Source of the DNA: Shewanella electrodiphila
Lineage (GTDB): Bacteria; Pseudomonadota; Gammaproteobacteria; Enterobacterales; Shewanellaceae
Reading direction: 5' to 3'
Assembly: GCF_023283985.1 (NCBI RefSeq)
Contig: NZ_JAKIKU010000003.1
Location: 456,544-520,543 of the forward strand
Length of the DNA: 64,000 nt
The translations under genes were made by a program, and so were the position numbers. This document shows, in pieces, positions 17,643 through 27,519 of this stretch. Every line of letters begins with the position of its first letter. Position 1 is the stretch's first letter. The notes beneath the pieces were generated by a model, which worked only from the letters and a program-made list of their open reading frames with translations, was not told the DNA's origin and ran no database searches.

Positions 17643-19895
17643 TTAGAAGGTGTAGTTCACTTTCACACTGAAATAACGACCTGGCTGGCTGTAGGTTTCT
17701 TCAGTCACACCTAAGTTAGACATCAAGAACTTAGATTGACCTGCCACATCGGCATAATCAATATATTCTTTGTCTAATACGTTGAATACACCTGAACGCA
17801 GTGTCCAATTATCACTCAATACAAAATTAGCGGTGATATCAACCACGGCATAACCAGCAGTATTAAATACTTCGTTAAACCCCATATCTGGCATACCAGG
17901 AATCGGTGGGAAAATATCTAACTCTGTTGTGCGGTCCATACTGTCAGCAAAACGCACTGTTAAGCCAAAGTCCATTTCTGTATTGGCAAGATGAGTATAA
18001 TAATTAACCCCAACGTTGCCTTTAAGCGGACTGACTGAATTTAAATAGTCACCGTTTTGATCTTCGCCGTGGGTATAAGCAATATTACCCCAAAGTTCAA
18101 TCTCATCAGTAAACCATTGACTAAATGATGCTTCAGCACCGTATAAAGTCACTTCATCATAGTTAATATATTGGTATTCAAGTGAGCGAGGCATTACACA
18201 ACCTAAAGGACCGCCACAGCCAACAAATTCCCAATCAATGTAGTCATTGGCTTGAGTGTAGAAAGTGGTGAATTCATATTGAGTATCACCATGATGGCCA
18301 CGTAAACCAAGCTCAATGGTATGGCTTGATTCTGACTCTAAATCATAGTTGGCTTGGATCATTACAGGGAATGGCATTTTGCCATCTTTCACTTCAAGCT
18401 CACCCCATTTTTGATCCGGCGTCGGCATTTTGTAGCCGTAAGCATATTGTGCATACACATTAACGTTTGGCGTCATGTGGTACACAAGGCCTAGCTTTGG
18501 CGACCAAAAACCATCACTCATTTCTTCGAAATCAGCTGGGTCACGGCCTGCTTCTTCAGCTTGGTTTTGATCTGGCGTGTTTTTAAAGTAGTCATAACGC
18601 AGACCTAAAATCGCGTTTAACTTGCCATCATAGAAAGTGATGTCATCTTGAATGAACGCGCCAACTCGAAGGCTTTTAGTATCAGCGAATGAGAAAGTGT
18701 CAGTATCTGAAGGTGACCAATTACCATCTTCAAAAACTTGATAATCACGTGGACGACTCATTTCTGACTGCTCAACATCAACACCGTAAATGATGTTGTG
18801 ATCGTGACCCGTTAACGATAAAGACTTACTAAATGTGCTGGCGAAACCAACACGATATTCGTCAAATTGGTAGTCTCTGTGCTCGGTAATATCACGAGCA
18901 CCACCTTGCGCGCCGTCGTAATAATCACGCTTTTCACTTTGGTCAGTCTTACCGTAGTACAGCACAAAGTCGACATTGTCATGGATAACACGGTCTTTAG
19001 TCGAACGAAGACGCAATGACGTGTTTAGTGACTGGGTTTGGCGATCATAATCAATCGAACTTGTGTTATCTAAGCTGTTTTCCCAACGGTCTAACTGCTG
19101 ATTCATGTAATCAACAGTTAACTGCAGGTTAGTATCATCATTGAAGTGATATTTACTTTTAATGAGAAAGCTATCTGTGACTAAGTCGCTATCAGGGAGT
19201 GTTTCTGAGTAGTTTTGCTGCTCTTCACCTTCACGGCGTTGGTATGAGACTAAGTTGTCAAAGTTACCTGCACTAAAAGCACTGGTAAATCCAGCGCTGT
19301 ACTCATCATTCATGCCGGTATAGCCAGCATTCGCTGAGAAGTAATAATCTTCACCACGTAAATAGTCATCAGCATCTTTAGATGTCATCACTAATACACC
19401 GCCAAGCGCATCTGAACCATACATGGTCGATGCAGCAGCCTTTAACACTTCAACTTGTTTTAAGCCTTCAACTTCAGTTAAACCACGGCCAGTACCTTCA
19501 GCACCTGGGCCTAATGGTGAAGCATATTGGTTGTTAACGCGAACACCATCTTTCACCATCATCACACGGTTACCACCAATACCACGGATTGTCACCGAGC
19601 TTGGTTTACCAGCACCGCCTTTAACATCGACTGCCGCTTCATTTCTGAATAACGTTGAAAAATCAGTGCTCATGTTACGTGCAATGGCTTCTTCATCAAT
19701 CACAACGACAGAGCCCGCAACTTGATCAAGCGTTTGCTCCATACGTGAACCCGAAATAACAATCACTTCATGGAAGTTTGAGATAGATTGTTTAATCTCT
19801 TCTTGTGATACAACCTGTGACTCTGCCATTACTTGTGGCGCAAGCGCTGCGGCTACGGCGGCGCTAATTAATTTGATTGAAAGCTGCTTCATCAT
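17643..19895 (-). CDS. TonB-dependent receptor, haem/haemoglobin-type
   Basis: A 750-residue outer-membrane receptor: signal peptide ending in VMAES, plug domain (VIVISGSRMEQTLDQVAGSV, a TonB-box-like start, then TIRGIGGNRVMMVKDGVRVNN) and a 22-strand barrel ending in Phe (VKVNYTF). The plug stretch with NNQYASPLGPG and the barrel stretch YGYKMPTPDQKWGEL followed by YDLESESSHTIELGLRG occupy the positions of the FRAP and NPDL boxes of haem receptors, although FRAP itself is changed to YKMP. That makes haem or haem-protein uptake the best guess; another iron chelate is possible. It is monocistronic. A Fur-like box lies about 200 bases upstream. Confidence 0.8.
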   Translation of the reverse strand: MMKQLSIKLISAAVAAALAPQVMAESQVVSQEEIKQSISNFHEVIVISGSRMEQTLDQVAGSVVVIDEEAIARNMSTDFSTLFRNEAAVDVKGGAGKPSSVTIRGIGGNRVMMVKDGVRVNNQYASPLGPGAEGTGRGLTEVEGLKQVEVLKAAASTMYGSDALGGVLVMTSKDADDYLRGEDYYFSANAGYTGMNDEYSAGFTSAFSAGNFDNLVSYQRREGEEQQNYSETLPDSDLVTDSFLIKSKYHFNDDTNLQLTVDYMNQQLDRWENSLDNTSSIDYDRQTQSLNTSLRLRSTKDRVIHDNVDFVLYYGKTDQSEKRDYYDGAQGGARDITEHRDYQFDEYRVGFASTFSKSLSLTGHDHNIIYGVDVEQSEMSRPRDYQVFEDGNWSPSDTDTFSFADTKSLRVGAFIQDDITFYDGKLNAILGLRYDYFKNTPDQNQAEEAGRDPADFEEMSDGFWSPKLGLVYHMTPNVNVYAQYAYGYKMPTPDQKWGELEVKDGKMPFPVMIQANYDLESESSHTIELGLRGHHGDTQYEFTTFYTQANDYIDWEFVGCGGPLGCVMPRSLEYQYINYDEVTLYGAEASFSQWFTDEIELWGNIAYTHGEDQNGDYLNSVSPLKGNVGVNYYTHLANTEMDFGLTVRFADSMDRTTELDIFPPIPGMPDMGFNEVFNTAGYAVVDITANFVLSDNWTLRSGVFNVLDKEYIDYADVAGQSKFLMSNLGVTEETYSQPGRYFSVKVNYTF

Positions 19896-20096
19896 CGCGA
19901 ACCTTAATTAAAGCTTAATAGGAATTAATCTCATCTTGAATGGCGCAGGAGTCTACCATGAAGAATATTTCACATCGGGATCACGATCCCAATATTCGTG
20001 TAATGATATAAAACCCTTATCTTTTAATAGGAACGCTGTTTCACACTTGTAAAAACATGTATTGCTAATGTTTAATTTTCACAACTTAAACAGCAA

Positions 20097-20115
20097 GATA
20101 AGAACAATCATTACA
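20097..20115. promoter_or_regulatory. Fur-box-like sequence upstream of the haem-type receptor
   Basis: GATAAGAACAATCATTACA matches 14 of 19 positions of the classical Fur box. It is about 200 bases before the receptor start, so it would imply a long untranslated leader. The rest of the 440-base gap contains the terminator of the RND operon and no other recognised element. Confidence 0.4.
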
Positions 20116-20254
20116 CAAAGCGGTATTTAATTAGTCCAATTAAATGTCACAATGTTTTTATTCAGTGGCAGGTAGATGGCAGGCTTCGATGCCTTTTATA
20201 GATATATCCCCTTTGAAATTAGACGGGAGTTCGGACAGATTTTACCATTAAAAA

Positions 20255-20280
20255 AGGGCTCGCATTAAAATGCGAGCCCT
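20255..20280 (-). terminator. Terminator of the RND efflux operon
   Basis: AGGGCTCGCAT and ATGCGAGCCCT form an 11-pair stem with loop TAAA. On the minus strand it is followed by TTTTTAATGG, so it ends transcripts that come from the outer-membrane factor gene. Confidence 0.88.
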
Positions 20281-20335
20281 GATGATGAATAGCGTCTGTT
20301 CAGGTATTACAATTCAACGATTCTCATGTCTAATC

Positions 20336-21832
20336 CTAACTAGAGTCACTTTGATTTGAACTTGAAATATCAGCTAATTCTTCTTCTGTTAACACCCCAC
20401 CACCTAATGAACGATATAAGGTGATCATTGATAACAAACGGTCACGCCTCACCTGACTTAGGGTCAACTCGGCATTAAATAAACTTCGCTGGGCATCCAT
20501 TAAATCTAAAGAACTAGAAACACCATTTCGATATCTCAACGTGGCTAAGCGAGTATATTCTTTTGAAGCTGCGACTAAATCTTGCTGCGCCTCGATAGCG
20601 AGTTCTGAGCGCCTGAAACTATTCATCGCATCATTCACTTCAAAATAGGCACTTAGTACCGTACTGCGATAGGCAAGATTTGCCTGTTTATATTCTTGTT
20701 GCGCAATCTCGTATTGAGCTGAAATACTACCAGCATTAAATATAGGCGCAGTAATACCACCAAGCAGCGACCATGTTAGTCCTTGGCTATCAAAAATGCT
20801 GCTGAGGTCATCTGTTTCAGTGCCGTAACTGCCGCTAATGGTAAATTGTGGGAAAAATGCAGTCTTAGCCACACCCACATTCGCATTAGCTGCAATCAAT
20901 GCTTGTTCCGCTGCTTTTACATCTGGCCGTTGAGATAACATTTGCGATGGCACGCCAACCACAAAGCTATTGGGAAATAACGTTATATCTTCAAGTAGCT
21001 CATCACCTGTTTTAGCTTCTAACGGATAATTAAATTCCCCCAGTAATATTTTTAGCTGGTTAGATTTGGCTTTCCTTTCAAAATCTAAATCTGGCAAGGT
21101 CACTTTCGCGCTTTGATATTCGACTTCAGCTTGGCGTACTTGTAAGCCTGAAATCACCCCGTTCTTTTTGCGCAAACGCGATAAGTCACGCTCTTTTAAA
21201 CGAATCTCAACGGTATTTAATGCAATTTGATAACGCTGTTCAATATCAAGCCACTCGTAATATCGACTAGCGACATCACTTATCAAACTAATAACTGCAA
21301 GGTTTAACGCATCTTGTGCAGACAAAAAGTTTGCGTACTCAGCTTCACTTCGGCGTCTATTGGCTCCCCAAATATCTAATTCCCACGAAACCGTGCCATC
21401 AAGATTAAACTCATTGCCATGCTCAGGATCTGTGCTAGTAATCGCACTATCAATAGCGCGCTCAGCGCCAGCTTCAAGCCCTAGTGATGGATATAGGGCA
21501 GCGCCTGTTACTGTAACCTTTGAACGAGCGGCAATTAAACGCGAGCGAACTGATTCAAGATCTAAATTTTGCGATAACGCATGCGAGATAAGTATTTGTA
21601 AGTCTGGGTCTAAATAAAACGATTTCCATTTCGATAAACCAAGATTCGTCTGTGGCTCTTGGGCTAAATCATCGTGATACTGGGTAGGCAGCTCCATCTC
21701 AGGGCGTTGATAATCTGGCCCCATCGCACAGCTTGTTAGCAATATGCTTAAACCAAGTGGAACAAAGGCTCTAACTGGTTTCTGAACAAGACCGTTTTGA
21801 ACAAATATTTTTTGCACAAGTAATTTAAACAC
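20336..21832 (-). CDS. RND efflux outer-membrane factor lipoprotein (OprM/NodT family)
   Basis: A 498-residue TolC-like channel. The N-terminus has a lipobox (LSILLTSC-AM), followed by GPDYQRPEMELPTQY, the normal start of this family, and two OEP repeats each with long helical stretches (for example VRSRLIAARSKVTVTGAALYPSLGLEAG and SLDLMDAQRSLFNAELTLSQVRR). It overlaps the end of the pump gene by eight bases, so the three-gene set is translationally coupled. It provides the outer-membrane exit for the tripartite pump. Confidence 0.93.
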   Translation of the reverse strand: MFKLLVQKIFVQNGLVQKPVRAFVPLGLSILLTSCAMGPDYQRPEMELPTQYHDDLAQEPQTNLGLSKWKSFYLDPDLQILISHALSQNLDLESVRSRLIAARSKVTVTGAALYPSLGLEAGAERAIDSAITSTDPEHGNEFNLDGTVSWELDIWGANRRRSEAEYANFLSAQDALNLAVISLISDVASRYYEWLDIEQRYQIALNTVEIRLKERDLSRLRKKNGVISGLQVRQAEVEYQSAKVTLPDLDFERKAKSNQLKILLGEFNYPLEAKTGDELLEDITLFPNSFVVGVPSQMLSQRPDVKAAEQALIAANANVGVAKTAFFPQFTISGSYGTETDDLSSIFDSQGLTWSLLGGITAPIFNAGSISAQYEIAQQEYKQANLAYRSTVLSAYFEVNDAMNSFRRSELAIEAQQDLVAASKEYTRLATLRYRNGVSSSLDLMDAQRSLFNAELTLSQVRRDRLLSMITLYRSLGGGVLTEEELADISSSNQSDSS

Positions 21833-24800
21833 TGTCAGCCCCCTTTACATCAGTAAGCTTGTTGATGTGTTTATCTTCTGACACTTTAGACTTTAACCAA
21901 CCTGCGGTGGTGACAAAAAATAGCGGCACCATCACAATACCGATACTGGTCGCAAATACCATTCCGCATAGGATTGGAATAGAAATACTTTGGCGACTGA
22001 CAGCGCCCGGGCCTACTGATAACACCAGCGGTAACACGCCTAATATGAATGCCATCGAAGTCATTAAGATAGGTCTAAAACGCATGGTCGCGGCTTCTAA
22101 TGCAGCATCCACTCGACTTTTACCTTCTTTATGAAGTTGATTAGCAAACTCAACAATTAAGATTGAATTTTTAGCCGCCATACCAATCAAGGCAATAAAG
22201 GCCACTTGGAAAAATAAGTTACTTTCCATGCCGCTTATCAAGGTGCCTAATGAAGCGCCTAACATCGCAATCGGTGCTATTAACAACACTGCTATAGGAA
22301 TCGTCCAACTCTCATAAAGCGCGGCTAAAAATAAGAATACAAACACCATAGCCAACGATACGGCAATGCTGGTTTGGTTTGCTGATTGCACTTCCTGATA
22401 AGTAATACCTGTCCATTCGTAGCTGAACTCATTCGGTAGCATAGGTTTAGCCACCCGCTCAATGGCTTTAATTACATCACCTGATGCGTAGCCTTGTGCT
22501 GGCGTTGCGTTAACAGAGGCGCTACTGAACAAGTTATAATGGGTTACTGAAGCTGGTCCAACGGTGTAGTCATACTTAGCAAGCACACCAATAGGCACCA
22601 TCGCACCAGTATTTGATCGAACGTAGTAATCTTTAATTTGTTCAGGGAATTGACGGTACTGCTCTTCAGCCTGCACTTTTACCCGATAAACACGGCCAAA
22701 CAAATTAAAATCATTCACCGTTGAGGAGTCAGTAAAGGTTTTAATCGTGCTATAAATATCTGCGACATCCACTCCAATGGCCATAGCCTTAGCTTCATCT
22801 ACTGTTAAATGAAGTTGCGGAATGGCACTTTGCAACGACAAACTTGCTGAGGCAATTTCAGGTTGTAACTTTAACGCTTCAACCAGTTCATCCGCCGTTT
22901 CCATTAACCCTTTAAAGTTAGTTCCTGATGTATCTTGCAGTTCCATCTCAACACCTGAGCCATTACCAAGCCCAGGCACAGCAGAAGGTAAATACAAATT
23001 AAATTCAGCTTCTAGCACCTTATGTAATGAAATGCGAATATCTTTCATCACTTTTTGTACTGTGGCATCACTTTCAGCCCTGTCCGCCCAAGGCTTTAAA
23101 ATAACTTCAAATTGACCATTAGCCTGGTTAGAACCTGAGCGTTTATTTTCGCCCGCTAAGGTAAATGAATATGCAATTGCAGGATGGGATAACACATGAG
23201 CTTCAGCTTTTTTCAGCACAGCTTGCGAGCGGTTAACCGTTGCACCATTTGGCAAGGTCATATCAATAAAGAATCGGCCTTGATCTTCATCAGGCATAAA
23301 GCTTGAGGGCAGCGACGACATAATGAAATAAACACCACCGACCATTAATGCAAACAAGAAATAACTGCGCTTTGCATGTTTTGTGGTCAGCGCGACTAGA
23401 GCACTGTATTTGCTGGTACTGATATCCAGTTTATCGTTCATCCATTTGAAAAAGCCGCTCGTGGCTTTATCACCCGGTTTTAGCAATAATGCACATAAGG
23501 CAGGCGACAGGGTTAACGCCACGACGGTTGAAATGAGCACTGCGACGGTAATCGCAACCGCAAACTCACGGTACATAATGCCAGTGATACCTGACAAAAA
23601 TGACACTGGCACAAATACAGCGGCGAGCACTAAACTGGTAGCAACTAATGCTCCTGATAGCTCTTTCATTGCCACTTTTGTGGCTTCGACAGAAGACATA
23701 CCATTTTCATTCATTAAGCGTTCAACATTTTCAACCACCACAATGGCATCATCAACTACGATACCAATCGCAAGCACTAATGCCAGTAAACTCACTGTGT
23801 TAATCGTAAAACCAAACGCCAACATCGCTGCTAACGTACCAATCAAAGAAACAGGCACCGCAATAGCTGGGATCAATGTTGCGCGGACATTTTGTAAAAA
23901 TAAAAACACCACTAGAATCACTAGAATCAACGCTTCTACCAGTGTTTTAACCACTTCATCTATTGAGTTTTCGATAAACACAGAAGCATCAAAAAAGACT
24001 TCCCAGTTCATGCCTTGGGGGAATTTTTCTGCCAGCTTTGCCATTTCAGCTTTTACGTTTTTTGTCACTTCTAACGCATTAGCACCCGGTAATAAGTACA
24101 CCTGTAAAATGGTCGCATTAGCGCCATTTAACTGCGATTGTAATGTGTAAGATGAGGAGCCTAATTCGATTTGAGCAATATCACGTAAACGGATAATTGA
24201 GCCATCGTTATTTGCTCGCACAATGATTTCTTTAAATTGCGGCACACTGCTCATACGACCTGCCGCAGTAATCGGCAATGTCATGCTAAGTGAGTCACTG
24301 TTAGGTTGTGAGCCAATAGAGCCAGCTGGTGATTCTTTATTTTGCGCTTTGATTGCACTTATCACATCGGCAGTTGTTAAACTGTAGCCAGCCATCATGT
24401 CAGGCCTTAGCCATACTCGCATTGAGTAACTTCTTGCACCTGTGTTTCTCACTCGGCCAACACCTGGGATCCGCTTAAGTGCTGATTCGATGTTAATGGT
24501 GCCGTAGTTACTGAGATAAATTTCATCAAAGCGTTCATCACTTGACGTTAGTGCAAGCTTTAATAGCTCAACTGAAGCTTCTTTAGAAACCGAAACACCT
24601 TCGGTTTGTACGTCAATCGGCAAACTTCCTGTAGCCTGTTGCGTTGAGTTTTGTACATCAACAGCAGCAAGATCGGGATTAGTCCCCACGTCAAAAGTAA
24701 TGGTGACATTGGCGCTACCTGAGTTGGTGCTTTTTGAACTCATGTAAATCATATTCGGCAAGCCGTTTAGCTCTTGTTCAAGCGGCGTTGCGACAGATTC

Positions 24801-24974
24801 TGCTGCAGTGGTTGATGTTGCTCCGGGGTATGACGCTGATACTTTGACTTGCGGCGGCGTAATGTAGGGATACTGATCAATTGGTAGCTGAAACATGGCA
24901 ATAAGCCCAAGTAACACGATAACAATTGAAATCACGCAAGCATAAACAGGTCGATTAACAAAGAACTGAGCCAT
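21825..24974 (-). CDS. RND multidrug efflux pump, inner-membrane transporter (HAE1 family)
   Basis: A 1049-residue AcrB/MexB-type proton antiporter. The family start MAQFFVNRPVYACVISIVIV, the PQVKVSASYPGAT stretch, the proton-relay pair DD in GIVVDDAIVVVENVERL, and the second-half Lys region AAKNSILIVEFANQL are all present. Twelve membrane helices and two large periplasmic loops fit. Its ATG shares one base with the adaptor stop (TGATG). No transcription regulator lies next to the operon, so substrate and control are unknown. Confidence 0.95.
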   Translation of the reverse strand: MAQFFVNRPVYACVISIVIVLLGLIAMFQLPIDQYPYITPPQVKVSASYPGATSTTAAESVATPLEQELNGLPNMIYMSSKSTNSGSANVTITFDVGTNPDLAAVDVQNSTQQATGSLPIDVQTEGVSVSKEASVELLKLALTSSDERFDEIYLSNYGTINIESALKRIPGVGRVRNTGARSYSMRVWLRPDMMAGYSLTTADVISAIKAQNKESPAGSIGSQPNSDSLSMTLPITAAGRMSSVPQFKEIIVRANNDGSIIRLRDIAQIELGSSSYTLQSQLNGANATILQVYLLPGANALEVTKNVKAEMAKLAEKFPQGMNWEVFFDASVFIENSIDEVVKTLVEALILVILVVFLFLQNVRATLIPAIAVPVSLIGTLAAMLAFGFTINTVSLLALVLAIGIVVDDAIVVVENVERLMNENGMSSVEATKVAMKELSGALVATSLVLAAVFVPVSFLSGITGIMYREFAVAITVAVLISTVVALTLSPALCALLLKPGDKATSGFFKWMNDKLDISTSKYSALVALTTKHAKRSYFLFALMVGGVYFIMSSLPSSFMPDEDQGRFFIDMTLPNGATVNRSQAVLKKAEAHVLSHPAIAYSFTLAGENKRSGSNQANGQFEVILKPWADRAESDATVQKVMKDIRISLHKVLEAEFNLYLPSAVPGLGNGSGVEMELQDTSGTNFKGLMETADELVEALKLQPEIASASLSLQSAIPQLHLTVDEAKAMAIGVDVADIYSTIKTFTDSSTVNDFNLFGRVYRVKVQAEEQYRQFPEQIKDYYVRSNTGAMVPIGVLAKYDYTVGPASVTHYNLFSSASVNATPAQGYASGDVIKAIERVAKPMLPNEFSYEWTGITYQEVQSANQTSIAVSLAMVFVFLFLAALYESWTIPIAVLLIAPIAMLGASLGTLISGMESNLFFQVAFIALIGMAAKNSILIVEFANQLHKEGKSRVDAALEAATMRFRPILMTSMAFILGVLPLVLSVGPGAVSRQSISIPILCGMVFATSIGIVMVPLFFVTTAGWLKSKVSEDKHINKLTDVKGADSV

Positions 24975-26197
24975 CAGTTTTGCTCCTGTTCTTGTTCTAA
25001 CTCCTGCTGCTTAAGCGCCTGTTCTTTAAGAATCACATCTTCTTTCTTATGATATTCCTCTGCTGTTAATGGCTCAGCTAATTGACCATGGCGAACACGG
25101 TGCATGCCTTCAACAATCACTAACTCCCCTGCTTTTAAGCCACTTTTAACCACAACGCCCATTTCGCCTTGATGCTCAATCACAATAAATCGACGTTCCA
25201 CTTTATTGTCTGGTAGAACGACCATCACGTAGACACCGCCCTGCTCCACTTGCGTGGCTTTTTGAGGGATGACGATGGCATTGTTCACTTCGTTGAGTTT
25301 AATGCGCACATTAGTATATTGGCCCGGAAGCAACTCTCTATCAGGGTTGGGTAATTCGGCTCTGACTTGGAATGTACCGGTTTCTGGGTTGACTGAAGGA
25401 TCAGTAAAACCAACATCGCCTAAAAAACGGTATTGACTATTATCAGGCAGTGTAATTCTCACAAAGCCCTCAACTGCTTTACCTTCAGCTTCTGCTTCTT
25501 GCTGTGCAGAATAACTGGTCATACGACGGCGGGCATTAAGGTAATCCAGCGCCGACATATTAAACGTCACATAAATTGGATTGACTTGTTTTACGCGAGT
25601 CAATAATGACTGGCCGCTGCTACCGACTAACGCGCCAATATCCACTTCAGAACGACTAACAAGCCCAGATATTGGCGAGCGGATTTCGGTATAACTAAGT
25701 TCAAGTTCAGCTTCTTCTAATTCAGCTTTACTGGCTGCTAAACTTGATCTTGCTTGTGACAATATCGATATCGCATTATCAAAATCTAGCTGACTGGTGG
25801 CATCTTGCTCATAAAGAGGCTTTAACCGCTCAACATCACGTTTAGATTTATCTAGCACTGATTGTTGCGACTCAACATTAGCTTTTAATCTATTAACCAC
25901 AGCAAGATAAGGTCTATTATCGATGGAATATAACAGCGCACCTTCTTTCACAGCGCTGCCTTCAATGAAGCTTTTTCCTTCTACAAAACCGTCAACACGG
26001 GCTCTAACCTCGACATCTAAAGAAGCTTTCGTTACCCCGACATAATTACCATATAAAGGCACAGTCGCGGTATTCACTTGCTCTACTACCACTAATTTAG
26101 GGGTTATTTGAGGAGCTGGCTTTTCACAGCCCGATAAAGATGCTGCTGTAATAATAACTGCGAGTGAAATTGTTGGAGGAGTGAAAAACGATGCCAT
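24974..26197 (-). CDS. RND efflux periplasmic adaptor lipoprotein (MFP)
   Basis: The Met of MASFFTPPTISLAVII is used (AGGGA lies eight bases upstream) because it gives a clean lipoprotein signal with lipobox SLSGC; a frame with 22 extra residues begins further upstream. The 407-residue protein has the adaptor order: biotinyl/lipoyl half (YVGVTKASLDVEVRARVDGFVE), helical hairpin (ESQQSVLDKSKRDVERLKPLYEQDATSQLDFDNA), second lipoyl half (SPISGLVSRSEVDIGALVG), beta barrel, and membrane-proximal domain. A Gln/Glu-rich tail (about 25 residues) ends the protein. It heads the operon adaptor-pump-channel. Confidence 0.92.
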   Translation of the reverse strand: MASFFTPPTISLAVIITAASLSGCEKPAPQITPKLVVVEQVNTATVPLYGNYVGVTKASLDVEVRARVDGFVEGKSFIEGSAVKEGALLYSIDNRPYLAVVNRLKANVESQQSVLDKSKRDVERLKPLYEQDATSQLDFDNAISILSQARSSLAASKAELEEAELELSYTEIRSPISGLVSRSEVDIGALVGSSGQSLLTRVKQVNPIYVTFNMSALDYLNARRRMTSYSAQQEAEAEGKAVEGFVRITLPDNSQYRFLGDVGFTDPSVNPETGTFQVRAELPNPDRELLPGQYTNVRIKLNEVNNAIVIPQKATQVEQGGVYVMVVLPDNKVERRFIVIEHQGEMGVVVKSGLKAGELVIVEGMHRVRHGQLAEPLTAEEYHKKEDVILKEQALKQQELEQEQEQN

Positions 26198-26527
26198 AGC
26201 TATCCCTAAATCCTTGATGGTGAGTGCTAATCCATTACTTGCTTTTTGTCCATAAAAACACAATAAAACAGCATGAGGTTACAGTTACACTTTTATAACA
26301 GTGTAAGTTCAATTATCTAACACATCAAGGAATGGATAGGATTAGTTTTTACAGCAAGCACAGGGAGTTAGCGACTTTGTCTACAATGGAAGAATAAAAT
26401 AATGCTACTGGCTAGAAACATCATTTATCCAAGGTAAATATGCTTAAGCCGTAGAATTAGTTAGCGCAATGAAGTTTATTATAATAGGTTCGCAGTTGAG
26501 GCATATTCTCAAAACAAAACGACTAGT

Positions 26528-26746
26528 TCAGTTCAGTCGAGTCACATCAGTGTTATCGTCTCTGGCACTTTCGTGAAAAATATCCCCTAAATAAGTCGCA
26601 AGCTCATGTTCTGATAATTCACTCGGGATCACAACATCATATACCCGAGTGCGTAACCCAGTATTTGACTCTATAAATAACAGCCATTCGCCGTTTTGTC
26701 TATTAACCGACATCGACTTACCAAAGACATCAAATTTTAACAACAT
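26528..26746 (-). CDS. Small conserved protein of unknown function
   Basis: A 72-residue acidic protein starting MLLKFDVFGKSMSVNRQNGEW and containing VIPSELSEHELATYLGDIFHE. It looks like a small family I associate with the DUF7661 label (pattern FDVFGK, a Trp-containing strand, IP-x-x-L-x-x-x-EL-x-x-YL-x-x-x-FHE), but that memory was not checked. The Shine-Dalgarno AAAGAGG precedes the ATG. It has no signal peptide or membrane segment. It stands alone between the efflux operon and a decayed segment; no function can be given. Confidence 0.65.
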   Translation of the reverse strand: MLLKFDVFGKSMSVNRQNGEWLLFIESNTGLRTRVYDVVIPSELSEHELATYLGDIFHESARDDNTDVTRLN

Positions 26747-26778
26747 ATCACCTCTTTAAACTCAATGAGAAATGATCC

Positions 26779-26802
26779 AATGACTAATGACTAATGACTA
26801 AT
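26779..26802. repeat. Heptamer tandem repeat (AATGACT x3.4)
   Basis: Three exact copies of AATGACT plus AAT lie about 30-55 bases upstream of the small gene's start. Such short tandem repeats in promoter spacers can slip and alter expression, but the copy number is low. Confidence 0.8.
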
Positions 26803-26826
26803 AAAATAGTGTCAAAAAGTCCTAAT

Positions 26827-27008
26827 TTATAAACCTTTAACCTCTAAATACTGTGCAGCCTCTTTCGCTGTTGCAGAAGCGAAGTTTGGCACATAACCCA
26901 AAAAGGACCACTCATTAATTCTGTTAAACTTGCTAAATTCTCTTTTATTTCGCTCATGTCTGCATCGACTTGATTCGCCACCCAGCCCGCAATTTTAAGT
27001 CCGTCTGC
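26827..27008 (-). pseudogene. bioD 3' remnant (second copy), frameshifted
   Basis: Translating the minus strand gives VADGLKIAGWVANQVDADMSE then KENLASLTELM, a shift of frame, then FLGYVPNFASATAKEAAQYL and a stop. This is the C-terminal third of dethiobiotin synthetase, clearly homologous to the C-terminus of the intact bioD ten kilobases away (LTIVGWVANQVDPDM and GYVPHLSNPTAKQAAQ) but divergent from it. The fragment starts exactly where the transposase remnant ends. It cannot be functional. Confidence 0.85.
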
Positions 27009-27292
27009 CACTGGAACAGCACCTCTTTATCTGTCCAGAGCTTCGCTTTTTCAGCGTCAACTTTTAACAGCACATATAAATGGTTACTCATCACTGCATA
27101 AGCACAAATATCAATCGCAAAAATGGTCGCCAATTCTACAATACATGAATCAACCCACTCTCGGCGATGCTAAAAATTTTTACCTGTCGATTTATCAAAA
27201 CCACACAAAAACGCCTTACGTACCACACGCGAACAACAGTGGTAGTAAGGGGTATCTTCTAAGCTCACGAGGGTTTGTCTTGGTCTAGCCAT
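27009..27292 (-). pseudogene. REP-associated tyrosine transposase (RAYT) 5' remnant
   Basis: The minus strand encodes [40 protein letters not shown], an in-frame TAG, then HRREWVDSCIVELATIFAID and CAYAVMSNHLYVLL. This matches the N-terminal half of Y1/HUH transposases of the RAYT type. It is dead: there is a stop codon after residue 40, the second His of the HUH motif is lost (NHLY in place of NHxH), and the sequence switches to bioD after TDKEVLFQW. It marks a past insertion or recombination at a second bioD copy. Confidence 0.85.
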
Positions 27293-27446
27293 CTTCAAAT
27301 ACCATTTTGAAAGGGTAAATAAAGCCTAGTTAAGCGGTGAATATTTAGCCAATTAGAATGGGTGGCCATATTATTTGCTAAAAGTGAGCTGTGAGATTAG
27401 AAAATGTATGGTAATAAATTAAATTTTACACTGACCCAACATATTC

Positions 27447-27481
27447 AAAACCCCGATAATCAGCTAGACTATCGGGGTTTT
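27447..27481 (-). terminator. Terminator of the lipoprotein operon
   Basis: AAAACCCCGATA and TATCGGGGTTTT pair perfectly over 12 bases with an 11-base loop. It lies 38 bases after the stop of the large lipoprotein gene and has a T-rich tail on the minus strand. The 150 bases between it and the transposase remnant show nothing else. Confidence 0.85.
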
Positions 27482-27519
27482 ATTATTTACAGCTTTCAGT
27501 TAAAGCTCAAATTAAAGTC

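Noticed and set aside
20041..20096. Second Fur-like site near TAATGATATAAAACCCTTATC
   Set aside because: The symmetry is poor and it matches the Fur consensus much less well than the site at 20097.
23383..24150. 255-residue plus-strand frame inside the RND pump gene
   Set aside because: It lies wholly within a well-supported gene on the other strand and is low-complexity Thr/Ser/Ala of the mirror-frame kind.
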